Under the pieces are notes generated by a model, which saw only the letters and a list, made by a program, of their open reading frames with translations, had not been told where the DNA came from and searched no databases. This document shows, in pieces, positions 8,742 to 17,637 of a DNA stretch of 64,000 nucleotides (position 1 is the first letter of the stretch; every line of letters starts with the position of its first letter). Source of the DNA: Clavibacter nebraskensis NCPPB 2581 (GTDB taxonomy: Bacteria > Actinomycetota > Actinomycetes > Actinomycetales > Microbacteriaceae); the NCBI RefSeq assembly GCF_000355695.1, contig NC_020891.1, positions 2,604,001 to 2,668,000 of the forward strand, given 5' to 3'. The position numbers and the translations under genes are program-made.

Positions 8742-9644
8742 TCAGCCGCGCAGCTCGGCGGCCAGGCGCGCGTCGCGCTCGGCGGCCAGCACCACGTTCA
8801 CCAGCAGCATCGCCCGGGTCATCGGCCCGACGCCGCGCGGGTTCGGGGACAGGTGCCCGGCGACCTCCGCGACGGCCGGGTCGACGTCGCCCGTGAGCCG
8901 CGCCTTGCCGGTCTCGGGATCCACGACGCGCGTGATCCCGACGTCGAGCACCGCCGCGCCCGGCTTCACCCATTCCGGCTGGATGAGGTGCGCGACGCCG
9001 ACGGCCGCGACCACGACGTCCGCCCGGCGGACCTCCTGCTCGAGGTCGCGCGTGCGCGAGTGCGTGAGCGTGACGGTGGCGTCGAGGCCCTTGCGCGTGA
9101 GCAGCAGGCCGAGCGGCCGGCCCACCGTGAGGCCGCGGCCGACGACGACCACGTGCTGGCCGGCGATCGGCACCTCGTAGCGCTCGAGCATCTCGACGAT
9201 GCCCGCGGGCGTGCACGGCAGCGGCGAGGTGAGCTCGCCCTGCACGCCGAGCACGAGGCGACCGAGGTTGGTCGGGTGCAGGCCGTCCGCGTCCTTCGAC
9301 GGGTCGATGAGCTCGAGCATCGCGTTCTCGTCGATGCCCGCGGGGAGCGGCAGCTGCACGATGTAGCCCGTGACGGCCGGATCCGAGTTGAGGCGCTCGA
9401 TCGCGGTGCGCACGTCGGCCTCGGTGGCGTCGGCCGGGAGGTCGACGCGGATGGACTCGATGCCCACCTCGGCGCAGTCGCGGTGCTTGCCGGCGACGTA
9501 CGAGCGGGAACCCGGGTCGTCGCCCACGAGGAGCGTGCCCAGGCCGGGGACGAGACCCTGCTCGCGGAGGGCGCGGATCCGCACGGCGAGCTCGGACTTG
9601 ACGGCCGACGCGGTCGCGACGCCGTCGAGCACGACCGCGGTCAC
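8742..9644 (-). CDS. folD: Bifunctional methylenetetrahydrofolate dehydrogenase / methenyl-THF cyclohydrolase
   Basis: A 300-residue cytosolic enzyme that interconverts 5,10-methylene-, methenyl- and 10-formyl-THF with NADP. Family signatures are visible: [15 protein letters not shown] (substrate loop with the catalytic Lys near 53), [25 protein letters not shown], the Rossmann [18 protein letters not shown], and C-terminal [14 protein letters not shown]. The start is GTG at 9644, overlapping the glyA stop (GTGA), so it is the second gene of a coupled glyA-folD operon. The upstream ZTP riboswitch would control both. Both gene products handle methylene-THF, so the pairing makes metabolic sense. 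Confidence 0.96.
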   Translation of the reverse strand: MTAVVLDGVATASAVKSELAVRIRALREQGLVPGLGTLLVGDDPGSRSYVAGKHRDCAEVGIESIRVDLPADATEADVRTAIERLNSDPAVTGYIVQLPLPAGIDENAMLELIDPSKDADGLHPTNLGRLVLGVQGELTSPLPCTPAGIVEMLERYEVPIAGQHVVVVGRGLTVGRPLGLLLTRKGLDATVTLTHSRTRDLEQEVRRADVVVAAVGVAHLIQPEWVKPGAAVLDVGITRVVDPETGKARLTGDVDPAVAEVAGHLSPNPRGVGPMTRAMLLVNVVLAAERDARLAAELRG

Positions 9645-10918
9645 TGGGCGAGGCCCTCGTAGAGCGGGAAGCCGTCGGTGAGCGTGAGCACGCGCGCACG
9701 CAGGGCGGCGAGGTCGCTGCCCGGCTTCAGGGTCTCGGCGATGATGTCCGCCACCTCGGTGAACTCGGCCTCGCCGAAGCCGCGGGTCGCGAGCGCCGAC
9801 GTGCCGATGCGGACGCCGGAGGTGACCATCGGCGGGCGCGGGTCGAACGGCACCGAGTTGCGGTTGACCGTGATGCCGACCTCGTGCAGCGCATCCTCCG
9901 CCTGCTTGCCGTCGATCTCGGAGTGGCGGAGGTCGGCGAGCACGAGGTGCACGTCGGTGCCGCCCGTGAGCACCGAGACGCCGGCCTCAGTGGAGTCGGC
10001 CGCGACGAGGCGCTCGGCGAGGATCTGCGCACCCTGGATGGTGCGGCGCTGCCGGTCGGCGAACTCCTCGGTGGCCGCGATCTTGAACGCCGTGGCCTTG
10101 GCCGCGATGACGTGCATGAGCGGCCCGCCCTGCTGGCCCGGGAACACGGCCGAGTTGAGCTTCTTGGCGAGCGCGGTGTCGCGGCTGAGGATCACGCCGG
10201 ACCGGGGGCCCGCGAGGGTCTTGTGCACGGTGGAGGAGACGACGTCCGCGTACGGCACGGGCGAGGGGTGGACGCCCGCGGCGACGAGGCCCGCGAAGTG
10301 CGCCATGTCGACCCAGAGCTTGGCGCCGACCTCGTCGGCGATGGCGCGGAACGCGGCGAAGTCGAGGTGGCGGGGGTACGCCGACCAGCCAGCGATGATG
10401 ACCTGCGGGCGGTGCTCGAGCGCCTTCTCGCGCACGACGTCCATGTCGATGAGGAAGGTGTCGGGATCCACGCCGTACGCGGCCGCGTCGTAGAGCTTGC
10501 CGGAGAAGTTGAGCTTCATGCCGTGCGTGAGGTGGCCGCCGTGCGCGAGCTCGAGGCCGAGGATCGTGTCGCCCGGCTGCGCGATGGCGGCGAGGACGGC
10601 GGCGTTCGCGGTGGCGCCCGAGTGCGGCTGGACGTTGGCGAACTCGGCGCCGAAGAGGCTCTTCGCGCGGTCGATGGCGAGCTGCTCGGCGACGTCGACG
10701 AACTCGCAGCCGCCGTAGTAGCGGCGGCCCGGGTAGCCCTCGGCGTACTTGTTGGTGAGCACGGATCCCTGCGACTGCAGCACGGCGCGCGGCACGAAGT
10801 TCTCGCTGGCGATCATCTCGAGGGTGCCTCGCTGGCGGCCGAGCTCCTGCTCGAGGACGGCCGCGATCTCCGGATCGACCTCGGAGAGGGGGGCGTTGAA
10901 GGACTGGTCGACGGGCAT
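9641..10918 (-). CDS. glyA: Serine hydroxymethyltransferase
   Basis: A 425-residue PLP enzyme that converts serine and THF to glycine and 5,10-methylene-THF. It shows [40 protein letters not shown], the PLP-Lys motif [16 protein letters not shown] (Lys near 232) and the C-terminal [19 protein letters not shown]. The start ATG at 10918 has AAGGAG about five bases upstream. It is the first gene of glyA-folD, with a four-base stop/start overlap to folD. A 75-nt ZTP riboswitch aptamer lies in its leader and a -10 hexamer sits immediately before that aptamer. Confidence 0.97.
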   Translation of the reverse strand: MPVDQSFNAPLSEVDPEIAAVLEQELGRQRGTLEMIASENFVPRAVLQSQGSVLTNKYAEGYPGRRYYGGCEFVDVAEQLAIDRAKSLFGAEFANVQPHSGATANAAVLAAIAQPGDTILGLELAHGGHLTHGMKLNFSGKLYDAAAYGVDPDTFLIDMDVVREKALEHRPQVIIAGWSAYPRHLDFAAFRAIADEVGAKLWVDMAHFAGLVAAGVHPSPVPYADVVSSTVHKTLAGPRSGVILSRDTALAKKLNSAVFPGQQGGPLMHVIAAKATAFKIAATEEFADRQRRTIQGAQILAERLVAADSTEAGVSVLTGGTDVHLVLADLRHSEIDGKQAEDALHEVGITVNRNSVPFDPRPPMVTSGVRIGTSALATRGFGEAEFTEVADIIAETLKPGSDLAALRARVLTLTDGFPLYEGLAQ

Positions 10919-10956
10919 GGGACTCCTTGTGCACGGTGGACGAGCGGATGCGTCGT

Positions 10957-11032
10957 GGCCCAGGCGTACGGCCACCAACCGTGTGAGTCGCTCCCCGATG
11001 GTGACCCATCCGAACGCCAGTCGCGACGGGTC
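10957..11032 (-). promoter_or_regulatory. ZTP (pfl) riboswitch in the glyA-folD leader
   Basis: On the minus strand the RNA reads GUCGCGACUGGCG, a hairpin GAUGG/CCAUC with loop GUCA, GGGGAGCGAC, a second hairpin ACGG/CCGU, then ACGCCUGGGC. This fits the ZTP consensus: P1 pairs 11023-11027 with 10987-10991, P2 pairs 11006-11010 with 10997-11001, and the conserved CGCCUGGGC at 10958-10966 can form the pseudoknot/P3 region. ZTP riboswitches sense ZMP/ZTP, which accumulate when 10-formyl-THF is short, and commonly turn on glyA, folD or purine genes in actinobacteria. The expression platform between the aptamer and AAGGAG is not resolved. Confidence 0.88.
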
Positions 11033-11034
11033 CG

Positions 11035-11040
11035 ATCCTA
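11035..11040 (-). promoter_or_regulatory. -10 element of the glyA-folD promoter
   Basis: TAGGAT on the minus strand, placed so that transcription would begin about 7 bases downstream, at the 5' edge of the ZTP aptamer. No good -35 is seen in the very GC-rich sequence upstream. Confidence 0.5.
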
Positions 11041-11131
11041 CCCGGGCGGGCGCGCGCCCGCGAGGCGCGCAGCCGCGCATGACGCACGGGCGCCTGGCCG
11101 TCGAGCGAGGTGATACAAAGTGCACGAAGGG

Positions 11132-11161
11132 TTCGTGGCGTCTCGCGCCCCGCCGTAGGAT
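11132..11161 (+). promoter_or_regulatory. Possible promoter of the GH13-like gene
   Basis: TTCGTG (11132-11137) and TAGGAT (11156-11161) with an 18-base spacer, ahead of the gene at 11210, which has a GGAGGAAGGA ribosome site. Confidence 0.35.
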
Positions 11162-11209
11162 CAGGGGGTCGGGCGACGTTGCCCGCCGGATGCGGAGGAA
11201 GGACCGAGC

Positions 11210-12841
11210 ATGGGGAGCGCAGCGCTCACGACCGATCCCGCGGCAGGCGGACACGACCGCGACGGCGCGCGCGCCGACGACCGGGCCGCCCGCGACGACC
11301 GCGCCCCCGCCGACGCACCCGCCGCGCCCCCGATCGACCGCGACGCGCTCGCCGCCGACCTCCGCCCGCTCGTGGGCGACGACGCCGACGACCTCGCCGA
11401 CGCGCTGGCCGCGGACCTCCGCGACGTGCGCGCCCGCCGCGCCCCGGCCGCCGCATCCCCCGCCGACCTCCACCTCGACCTCCGCACGGGCGGCGTCTGC
11501 TACGTCGACCGCTACGCCGACGACCTCCGGGGCCTGGCCGCGCGGATCCCCGCCCTCCGCGACCTCGGGCTCACGCACCTGCAGATCACGCCCGTCGCCG
11601 AGCCCGCGGACGGGGACGCCGACGACGCCGCGCTCCTCGCGCCGGGCGTGCGCGTGCGCGCCGGCCTCGGATCCGCGGCCGACCTCGGCGCCCTCGTCGA
11701 CGCCCTCCACGACGCGGGCCTCACGCTCGCGGTCGACCTCTCCGCCGCGGACGCCGACGCGCCCCTCGCCGACCGGATCCGCGGCGCCGCCCGCGAGGCC
11801 GTCGCCCTCGCCGCCGCGGGGGTCGACGTGGTGCGCGTGGATCCCGCCGCCGCCATCGCCGAGCGGCCCGCCCTCCTCCGCGCGATCGCCGCCCTCGGCC
11901 GCCGCGTCTCCCCCGCGCTCGCGCTGGCCGTCGCCGCCGACGCCGATCCCCGCGGATCCGCCGAACTCCTCGACGGCGACGCCGTGCGCCTCGCCGACGA
12001 CCCCGCGCTCTCCGCGCTCGTCTGGGAGGCGCTCGCCACCCGGTCCGCCGCCCTCCTCTCCCGCGCCCTCGAGCGCCGCGGCGACGCGCCCGCCGGCTCG
12101 ATGCGCACCGCGCGCGTCCGCAGCCACGACGCCCTCCGCTTCCCCTTCGAGGACGACGACGCGCGCGCCCTCGGCATCGACCCCGACGAGCACCGCCGCT
12201 TCCTCGCCGAGTACCACGCGGGCGGCTTCCCCGGCAGCCACGCGCGCGGCATCCGGCACCGGGACGGCGCGGTCGCCGGCACCACAGCGTCCCTCGCGGG
12301 CCTCGAGCAGGACGACCCGGGCGCGGTCGAGCGGATCCTCCTCGCCCACTCCATCGCCCTCAGCACGGGCGGCCTGCCGCTGATCGTGCTCGGCGACGAG
12401 GTCGGCCAGCTCAACGACTACGGCTACGACGACGTCCCGGCCCACGCCGACGACAGCAGGTGGGTGAACCGCCCGCTCTACCCGTTCGACCGCTACGACC
12501 AGCGCGACGACCGCACCACGAGCACGGGCGTCGTCCACGCCGGGATCCGCCGGCTCATCGCGGTCCGCCGGGCCACGCCCGCGCTCGGCGGCACGCGCGT
12601 CGTCGGCTTCGACGCGAACGACCCGCACGTGCTCGGCTACCAGCGCCCGCACGCGGACGGCACGGTCCTCGTGCTCGCGAACCTCGGCGACGAGCCCGCG
12701 ACCGTGTCCGCGGAGACCCTCGGCGGCGTCGCGGAGCACGCCGTGGACCTCGTGCGCGACGAGCGCCTCCGCCTCACGAAGGGCATCGTGCTCAGCCCGC
12801 GCACGTTCGTCTGGCTCCAGGCGGCTCACGACCTCGCGTGA
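11210..12841 (+). CDS. Amylosucrase-like GH13 protein with degenerate active site
   Basis: A 543-residue protein related to GH13 subfamily 4 (amylosucrase/trehalose-synthase-like), preceded by a disordered Ala/Asp-rich N-terminus of about 40 residues. Recognisable elements are [33 protein letters not shown] with the nucleophile Asp211, [47 protein letters not shown] with the His-Asp pair 306-307, and [11 protein letters not shown]. The usual DxxxNH of region I is VDLSAADAD (176-181), and the acid/base Glu of SEAIVHPD aligns with Ala in VAADADPRG near 243. The B-domain insertion is largely absent, so the protein is about 100 residues shorter than typical amylosucrases. It may be inactive or have another role. 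Start ATG 11210 after GGAGGAAGGA. Confidence 0.75.
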   Translation: MGSAALTTDPAAGGHDRDGARADDRAARDDRAPADAPAAPPIDRDALAADLRPLVGDDADDLADALAADLRDVRARRAPAAASPADLHLDLRTGGVCYVDRYADDLRGLAARIPALRDLGLTHLQITPVAEPADGDADDAALLAPGVRVRAGLGSAADLGALVDALHDAGLTLAVDLSAADADAPLADRIRGAAREAVALAAAGVDVVRVDPAAAIAERPALLRAIAALGRRVSPALALAVAADADPRGSAELLDGDAVRLADDPALSALVWEALATRSAALLSRALERRGDAPAGSMRTARVRSHDALRFPFEDDDARALGIDPDEHRRFLAEYHAGGFPGSHARGIRHRDGAVAGTTASLAGLEQDDPGAVERILLAHSIALSTGGLPLIVLGDEVGQLNDYGYDDVPAHADDSRWVNRPLYPFDRYDQRDDRTTSTGVVHAGIRRLIAVRRATPALGGTRVVGFDANDPHVLGYQRPHADGTVLVLANLGDEPATVSAETLGGVAEHAVDLVRDERLRLTKGIVLSPRTFVWLQAAHDLA

Positions 12842-12881
12842 CACACTCTCAGTCACGGGCGGGTCGGCACGGAGGAACGGC

Positions 12882-13379
12882 ATGAGCGACGAGGGACGCG
12901 AGACGGACGAGCCCCGGGAGGGGGCGGGCGCCGCATCCGGGTTCGCCTGGCCCATGTGGGTCAACATCGGCTGGATCGCGCTCGGCGCCTGGCACGTGCT
13001 CGCGCCGGTCAACGACGCGTCCGGCTGGCTGGGCCTCTTCCAGATCGGCGTGGGCGCGTTCGGCATCCTCGCCTCGCGCCGCCGCGCCCGCCGTCTCGCC
13101 GAGGCGGAGGCCGCCGCCCTGCCGCTCGCCGAGGCCACTCGGATCCCCGCCGACGTCGATGAGGAGCGCGCCCGGCTCGACGAGGCCGCCGCGGCCCACG
13201 CGGAGATGGACGCCCGTCTTCGCGCGCTCGCGATGCAGCTCGAGCAGCCGGGCGACCCGTCCGCGGATCCCGACAAGCCGGAACCGCCGCACCAGCCCAC
13301 CGGCCGGGGCCGCGGCCGGAAGGGTCGTGCCCGCGAGGTCTGGCCCGACGACGACATGCCGCCCGTCGCCCGCTGGTAG
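12882..13379 (+). CDS. Two-helix membrane protein with coiled-coil and basic tail
   Basis: A 165-residue protein with an acidic N-terminus, two hydrophobic segments about 21-41 ([21 protein letters not shown]) and 47-64 ([17 protein letters not shown]), then [17 protein letters not shown] and a long Glu/Ala/Arg coiled-coil (about 85-125). The tail is Pro-rich and basic ([18 protein letters not shown]). The ATG at 12882 has GGAGG six bases upstream. It follows the GH13-like gene by 40 bp and could share its transcript. The family is not recognised; an inner-membrane accessory protein is as far as the sequence goes. Confidence 0.65.
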   Translation: MSDEGRETDEPREGAGAASGFAWPMWVNIGWIALGAWHVLAPVNDASGWLGLFQIGVGAFGILASRRRARRLAEAEAAALPLAEATRIPADVDEERARLDEAAAAHAEMDARLRALAMQLEQPGDPSADPDKPEPPHQPTGRGRGRKGRAREVWPDDDMPPVARW

Positions 13380-13391
13380 CGCGCCCGCCCC

Positions 13392-14249
13392 TCAGCTCGC
13401 CCGCGTCACCCCGCGCGACATGATCGCCGAGCTCAGCGCCTCGATGGACGCGCGCGGCCCGGCCGGGTTGTCCATCAGCACGTAGTCCACCTCGTCGAGC
13501 TCGGGCAGGCCGAGGCGCGAGGTCACCTTCACGAGGTCCGTCGGGATCAGCGCCTGCGGCAGCACCGCGACGCCCATGCCCGCGCGCACGGCCGCGAGCA
13601 CGCCGTTCACGTCGCGCGTGCTGCACGTGATCCGCCAGGTGCGACCCTCCCGCTCGAGCGCGTCCATGGCCATCTGCCTGCTGATGCTCGGGGCGCGGTA
13701 CGCGATGAGCGGCACGGTCGCGCCGGGCTCCACGAGCGTGCGCTCGAGGCCCACCCACACCATGCGGTCGCGGCCCACGAGGCGCGCGCCCGGCTGCTCG
13801 TCGACCGTGGTCTTGGTGAGGATCAGGTCGAGCTGGCCCGCCAGCAGCCGCCGGTGCAGCGGCCCGCTCTGCGTCACCGTGAGCTCCAGCTCGATCTGCG
13901 GGTGCAGCTGCCGGAAGTGGCGGAGGATCCGCGGGAGCTGCGTGATCGCGAGGTCGTCCGCGGTGCCGAACCGCAGGCGGCCGCTCACCTCGGATCCGCC
14001 GAAGTAGCTCTCCGCCGCCCGGTGCGCCGCGAGGATCGTGCGCGCGAAGCCGGCCATGGCGTCGCCCGCGTCGGTGAGGCGCATCGCCCGGGTGTCGCGC
14101 GCGATGAGCGTGCGGTCGACCGCGCGCTCGAGCCGGCGCACCTGCTGGCTCACGGTCGGCTGGCTGATCCCGAGCCGCGCGGCCGCCTGCGTGAAGCTGC
14201 GGGTGTCGGCGACGGCGAGGAAGGTCGCGAGCAGGGTCGGGTCGAGCAC
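13392..14249 (-). CDS. LysR-family transcriptional regulator
   Basis: A 285-residue LysR regulator. The N-terminal helix-turn-helix is clear at 1-60 ([37 protein letters not shown]). The effector domain follows ([22 protein letters not shown], then [20 protein letters not shown]). The start is GTG at 14249 with GGGAGG four to five bases upstream; longer starts would add a non-LysR extension. It is divergent from an MFS transporter gene, with 156 bp between them, so it probably controls that transporter. The inducer is not predictable. Confidence 0.9.
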   Translation of the reverse strand: MLDPTLLATFLAVADTRSFTQAAARLGISQPTVSQQVRRLERAVDRTLIARDTRAMRLTDAGDAMAGFARTILAAHRAAESYFGGSEVSGRLRFGTADDLAITQLPRILRHFRQLHPQIELELTVTQSGPLHRRLLAGQLDLILTKTTVDEQPGARLVGRDRMVWVGLERTLVEPGATVPLIAYRAPSISRQMAMDALEREGRTWRITCSTRDVNGVLAAVRAGMGVAVLPQALIPTDLVKVTSRLGLPELDEVDYVLMDNPAGPRASIEALSSAIMSRGVTRAS

Positions 14250-14405
14250 GGGGCCTCCCGGCCATTCGAGGATGTGATGCCACTCATCATGTCGAGACGG
14301 GATCCGAATGGGAAGCCCGCGGGTAGCGTCGGACGCGGCTCGACGCCGAGCCGCATCCATGCAGAACCGACGCCACCCATACGCAACCGCCACCGCAGGA
14401 ACACC

Positions 14406-15872
14406 GTGACCCCGCCGAACGCCTTCCCCCCGACCGCCCCGCTCCCGATCCAGACCCAGCGCCCGCCGTGGCGCCACACGCTCATCGCCCTGAGCGTGCC
14501 GAACTTCCGTCGGTTCACGGCCTCCAACGTCATCGCCATGACCTCGGGCTGGATGCAGCGCATCGCCCAGGACTGGCTCGTGCTCGAGCTCACCGGCAGC
14601 GTCACGGCGGTCGGCATCACGGTCGCGATGCAGTTCGCGCCCATGCTGCTCTTCGGCCTGCTCGGCGGCGTCATCGTCGACCGGTGCTCGAAGCGCATGC
14701 TCATGATGATCACGCAGGGCACCTACGCGCTCCTCAGCGCGCTGCTCGCCGTGCTCACGCTCTCGGGCCAGGTCGAGGCGTGGCACATCTTCGCGATCGC
14801 CTTCGCGACCGGGCTCGTGACGGTGATCGACAACCCGGCGCGCCAGGTGTTCGTCACCGAGATCGTGGGGCAGGAGCACCTGAGGAACGCCATCAGCGTC
14901 AACTCGTCGGTGTTCCAGCTCGGCGGCATGGTGGGCCCCGCGCTCAGCGGGATCCTGCTGCTCGCGGTCGGCGCCGGCTGGTCGTTCGCGATCAACGCGC
15001 TCGCGTGCGTCGTCGTGGTGCTCACGCTGTGGAGCCTGAAGACGCGCGACCTGATCCGCATCCCACCCGCTCCGCGCCGCCGCGGCCAGCTCGCGGAGGG
15101 CCTCCGGTACGCGCGCTCCAAGCCGACCATCCTGTGGCCCGTCGTGCTCGTGGCGGTGTTCAGCGTCTTCGGCCTGACGATGCCCGTGCTCCTCGCCGCG
15201 TTCGCGAGCCAGGTCTACGCCGTGGGCGCGGGCGGCTACGGCTTCTTCAACTCGATGGTCGCGATCGGCGCGCTCACGGGCGCGCTGCTCTCGACCCGCC
15301 GTGCGACCGTCCGACTGCGGACCATCGTGGTCGGCGTCGGGATCACCGGCCTGCTGCAGGCGGCCGCGGGGCTCATGCCGGGCATCGCGCCGTTCGCGGT
15401 GCTGCTCGTGACCGTCGGCATGGCGTCGCTGCTGTTCCAGACCGCGGCGAACTCGCTCGTGCAGCTGTCCAGCAACGTGGCCATCCGCGGCCGCGTGACG
15501 AGCGTCTACGTGCTCGTGCTGCTCGGCGGCCAGGCCGTCGGCGGGCCGCTCATGGGCGGGATCGTCGAGGCGTGGGGCGTGCACGTCGGCATGGTCGTCT
15601 CGGGCGGAGTGCCCGCGCTGGCGGCCGCGGTCGTCGCCGTGGTGCTCGCGCGGCGCGGCCAGCTGACCCTCGAGGTCGTGGTGCGCCGGCACGTGCCGCG
15701 GGTGCGGATCACGCCCCGGGCGCCGGGTGCCGGCCGCCCCCGCGTCGCCGGAGCGGACGAGGCGACGGCCGGCGGCGGGCTCAGCCGCGCACGTCGATCG
15801 CGCGGTGGCGCTGCTGCACGCCGGCCGGGCCGTACGGGTAGTCGGAGACCACGGGCGCGCTCACCGCGCTGA
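14406..15872 (+). CDS. MFS transporter (DHA3-type exporter)
   Basis: A 488-residue major-facilitator protein with about 12 hydrophobic segments between residues 20 and 420. The motif-A-like loop GGVIVDRCSKRMLMMI follows TM2, and NPARQVFVTEIVGQEHLRNAISVNSSVFQLGGMVGPALSG is typical of the EntS/DHA3 subgroup. Such pumps export siderophores, drugs or small metabolites. The start is GTG at 14406 with AGGAA six bases upstream. It is divergent from the LysR gene. Its C-terminal tail of about 70 Arg/Pro/Gly-rich residues runs 92 bases into the 3' end of the convergent aldo/keto reductase gene, an unusual overlap that suggests loss of an earlier stop codon. Confidence 0.88.
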   Translation: MTPPNAFPPTAPLPIQTQRPPWRHTLIALSVPNFRRFTASNVIAMTSGWMQRIAQDWLVLELTGSVTAVGITVAMQFAPMLLFGLLGGVIVDRCSKRMLMMITQGTYALLSALLAVLTLSGQVEAWHIFAIAFATGLVTVIDNPARQVFVTEIVGQEHLRNAISVNSSVFQLGGMVGPALSGILLLAVGAGWSFAINALACVVVVLTLWSLKTRDLIRIPPAPRRRGQLAEGLRYARSKPTILWPVVLVAVFSVFGLTMPVLLAAFASQVYAVGAGGYGFFNSMVAIGALTGALLSTRRATVRLRTIVVGVGITGLLQAAAGLMPGIAPFAVLLVTVGMASLLFQTAANSLVQLSSNVAIRGRVTSVYVLVLLGGQAVGGPLMGGIVEAWGVHVGMVVSGGVPALAAAVVAVVLARRGQLTLEVVVRRHVPRVRITPRAPGAGRPRVAGADEATAGGGLSRARRSRGGAAARRPGRTGSRRPRARSPR

Positions 15873-16812
15873 GCGACGCGATCTCGTCGGCCGTGAGTTC
15901 GAGGTCGGCCGAGGCCATGTTGTCCTCGAGCTGCTCCACGGTGCGGGCGCCGAGGATCACGCTGGTCACCGCCGGCTGCGCCTCGAGCCACGCGAGCGAG
16001 ACGCGGGCGGAGCTGGATCCGTGCGCGTCGGCGACGCGGCGCACCTCGTCGAGGATCGCCCACGTGCGCTCCTGGCCGTTCCGGGGCGTGAACGCCTCCA
16101 TCCCGCGCTCCGGGTCCTCGCCGAGGCGGGTGGCGCCCGTGGGCGTCTCGTCGCGCCGGTACTTGCCGGTGAGCCAACCGCCCGCGAGCGGCGACCACGG
16201 CAGCAGCCCGATTCCGGCGTCCAGCGACGCGGGCACGATCTCCGACTCGATTTCGCGCACGAGCAGCGAGTACTGCGGCTGCAGCGTCACGGGCGGCGTG
16301 CACCCGAGGGCCTTCGCGAGCCCGACCGCCTTCGTCAGCTGCCAGCCGAGGTAGTTCGAGAAGCCGTAGTACGAGATCTTGCCGGCGCGCACGGCATCGT
16401 CGAGGAAGCGCAGGGTCTCCTCGAGCGGCGTCACGGCGTCCCACGCGTGCATCTGGTACAGGTCGATCGTGTCGACGCCGAGGCGGCGCAGCGAGTCGTC
16501 GAGCGCGCGGGCGAGGTGGCGGCGCGAGGTGCCGACGTCGTTGTTCCCCTCCCCCATCGGGAAGCGGCCCTTCGTGGCGACGACGAGCTGGTCGGCCTCG
16601 GTCGGGTGCGCCGCGAGCCAGCGGCCGACGATCTCCTCCGAGACGCCCGACGTGTAGACGTCGGCCGTGTCGATGAACGTGCCGCCGCCCGCGACGTAGG
16701 CCTCGAGGATGCGTCCCGAGGTCTCCTCGTCCGCCTCCGCGCCGAAGGTCATGGTGCCGAGCGCGTAGGTCGAGACGACCGCGCCGCTGTTCCCGAGATT
16801 GCGGTAGTGCAT
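15781..16812 (-). CDS. Aldo/keto reductase
   Basis: A 343-residue NADPH-dependent oxidoreductase with the TIM-barrel AKR pattern. Catalytic tetrad: Asp and Tyr in FIDTADVYTSG (about 48-54), Lys in VVATKGRF (near 81) and His in IDLYQMHAWD (near 122). The C-terminal part has LLPWSPLAGGWLTGKYRR and the cofactor segment VTSVILGARTVEQLEDNM. It resembles the Tas/YghZ-like group 11-13 AKRs. The start is ATG at 16812 with GGAGG five bases upstream. The 3' end overlaps the convergent MFS gene. Substrate unknown. Confidence 0.92.
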   Translation of the reverse strand: MHYRNLGNSGAVVSTYALGTMTFGAEADEETSGRILEAYVAGGGTFIDTADVYTSGVSEEIVGRWLAAHPTEADQLVVATKGRFPMGEGNNDVGTSRRHLARALDDSLRRLGVDTIDLYQMHAWDAVTPLEETLRFLDDAVRAGKISYYGFSNYLGWQLTKAVGLAKALGCTPPVTLQPQYSLLVREIESEIVPASLDAGIGLLPWSPLAGGWLTGKYRRDETPTGATRLGEDPERGMEAFTPRNGQERTWAILDEVRRVADAHGSSSARVSLAWLEAQPAVTSVILGARTVEQLEDNMASADLELTADEIASLSAVSAPVVSDYPYGPAGVQQRHRAIDVRG

Positions 16813-16908
16813 GTGGTTCCTCCATCGGATCCGCCGCGGGCGTCCCTGCCCACGGTCCGCTCCAGCTTGCACCGCTCGGGCGGCCGGGGACCGGGCGGGG
16901 CTGCTCGG

Positions 16909-16914
16909 TACCAT
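16909..16914 (+). promoter_or_regulatory. -10 element of a leaderless promoter
   Basis: TACCAT followed by GGGCGC and then the ATG at 16921; no Shine-Dalgarno is present. Confidence 0.5.
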
Positions 16915-16920
16915 GGGCGC

Positions 16921-17610
16921 ATGTCCGTCGACGAGCTCTCCAGCGCCGCGCAGGACTACCTCAAGCTCATCTGGACCGCCACCGAGTGGACCGACCAGCC
17001 CATGACCGTCAGCCGCCTGGCCGAGCGGCTCGGGATCCGGCCCGCCACCGCCTCCGACGGGATCCGCCGCCTCACCGCGCAGGGCCTCGTGGAGCACCGG
17101 CCGTACGGCAGCATCGAGCTCACGGACGACGGGCGGCGTCACGCGATCCAGATGGTGCGCCGCCACCGCCTGCTCGAGACGTTCCTCGTGGAGGTGCTCG
17201 GCTACGGCTGGGACGAGGTGCACGACGAGGCCGAGGTGCTCGAGCACGCGGTCTCCGACGACTTCGTGGCGCGCATCGACGCGCACCTCGGGCACCCGTC
17301 CCGGGATCCGCACGGCGACCCCATCCCCTCGGCCAACGGCGAGCCGCACCTGCCGGACGCGACGCAGCTCGCGGACGCCGTCGCCGACCGGCCCATGCGC
17401 GTGCGGCGCATCTCCGACGAGGACCCGCGCCTGCTGCGCGAGCTCGCCGAGCACGGCATCGGGCTCGACGCGACGCTCGTGCGCGCGGCCGCGGCGGGCG
17501 ACGCGTCCGGCGGGGGCGCCGCCGCCGTGGTCGTGACGGTCGACGGATCCGCGCGCCGCCCGCTCACGGCCGCCGCGGCGTCCGCGGTCTGGGTCTCCGA
17601 CGCCGGCTGA
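16921..17610 (+). CDS. DtxR/MntR-family metal-dependent regulator
   Basis: A 229-residue DtxR-family protein. Residues 6-70 form the winged helix (SSAAQDYLKLIWTATEWTDQPMTVSRLAERLGIRPATASDGIRRL). The dimerisation and metal-binding domain follows with the ligand-like HRLLETFLVEVLGYGWDEVHDEAEVLEHAVSD and GHPSRDPHGDPIP; a C-terminal SH3-like FeoA region ends the protein. The start ATG at 16921 is six bases after a -10 hexamer. It is convergent with an Nramp Mn transporter gene whose promoter carries an 18-bp palindrome of the DtxR/MntR type. A manganese-responsive MntR role is the best reading; iron-responsive DtxR is the alternative. Confidence 0.87.
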   Translation: MSVDELSSAAQDYLKLIWTATEWTDQPMTVSRLAERLGIRPATASDGIRRLTAQGLVEHRPYGSIELTDDGRRHAIQMVRRHRLLETFLVEVLGYGWDEVHDEAEVLEHAVSDDFVARIDAHLGHPSRDPHGDPIPSANGEPHLPDATQLADAVADRPMRVRRISDEDPRLLRELAEHGIGLDATLVRAAAAGDASGGGAAAVVVTVDGSARRPLTAAAASAVWVSDAG

Positions 17611-17637
17611 GCGCGCGCGTCCCGGCCGGCGCCCGGC

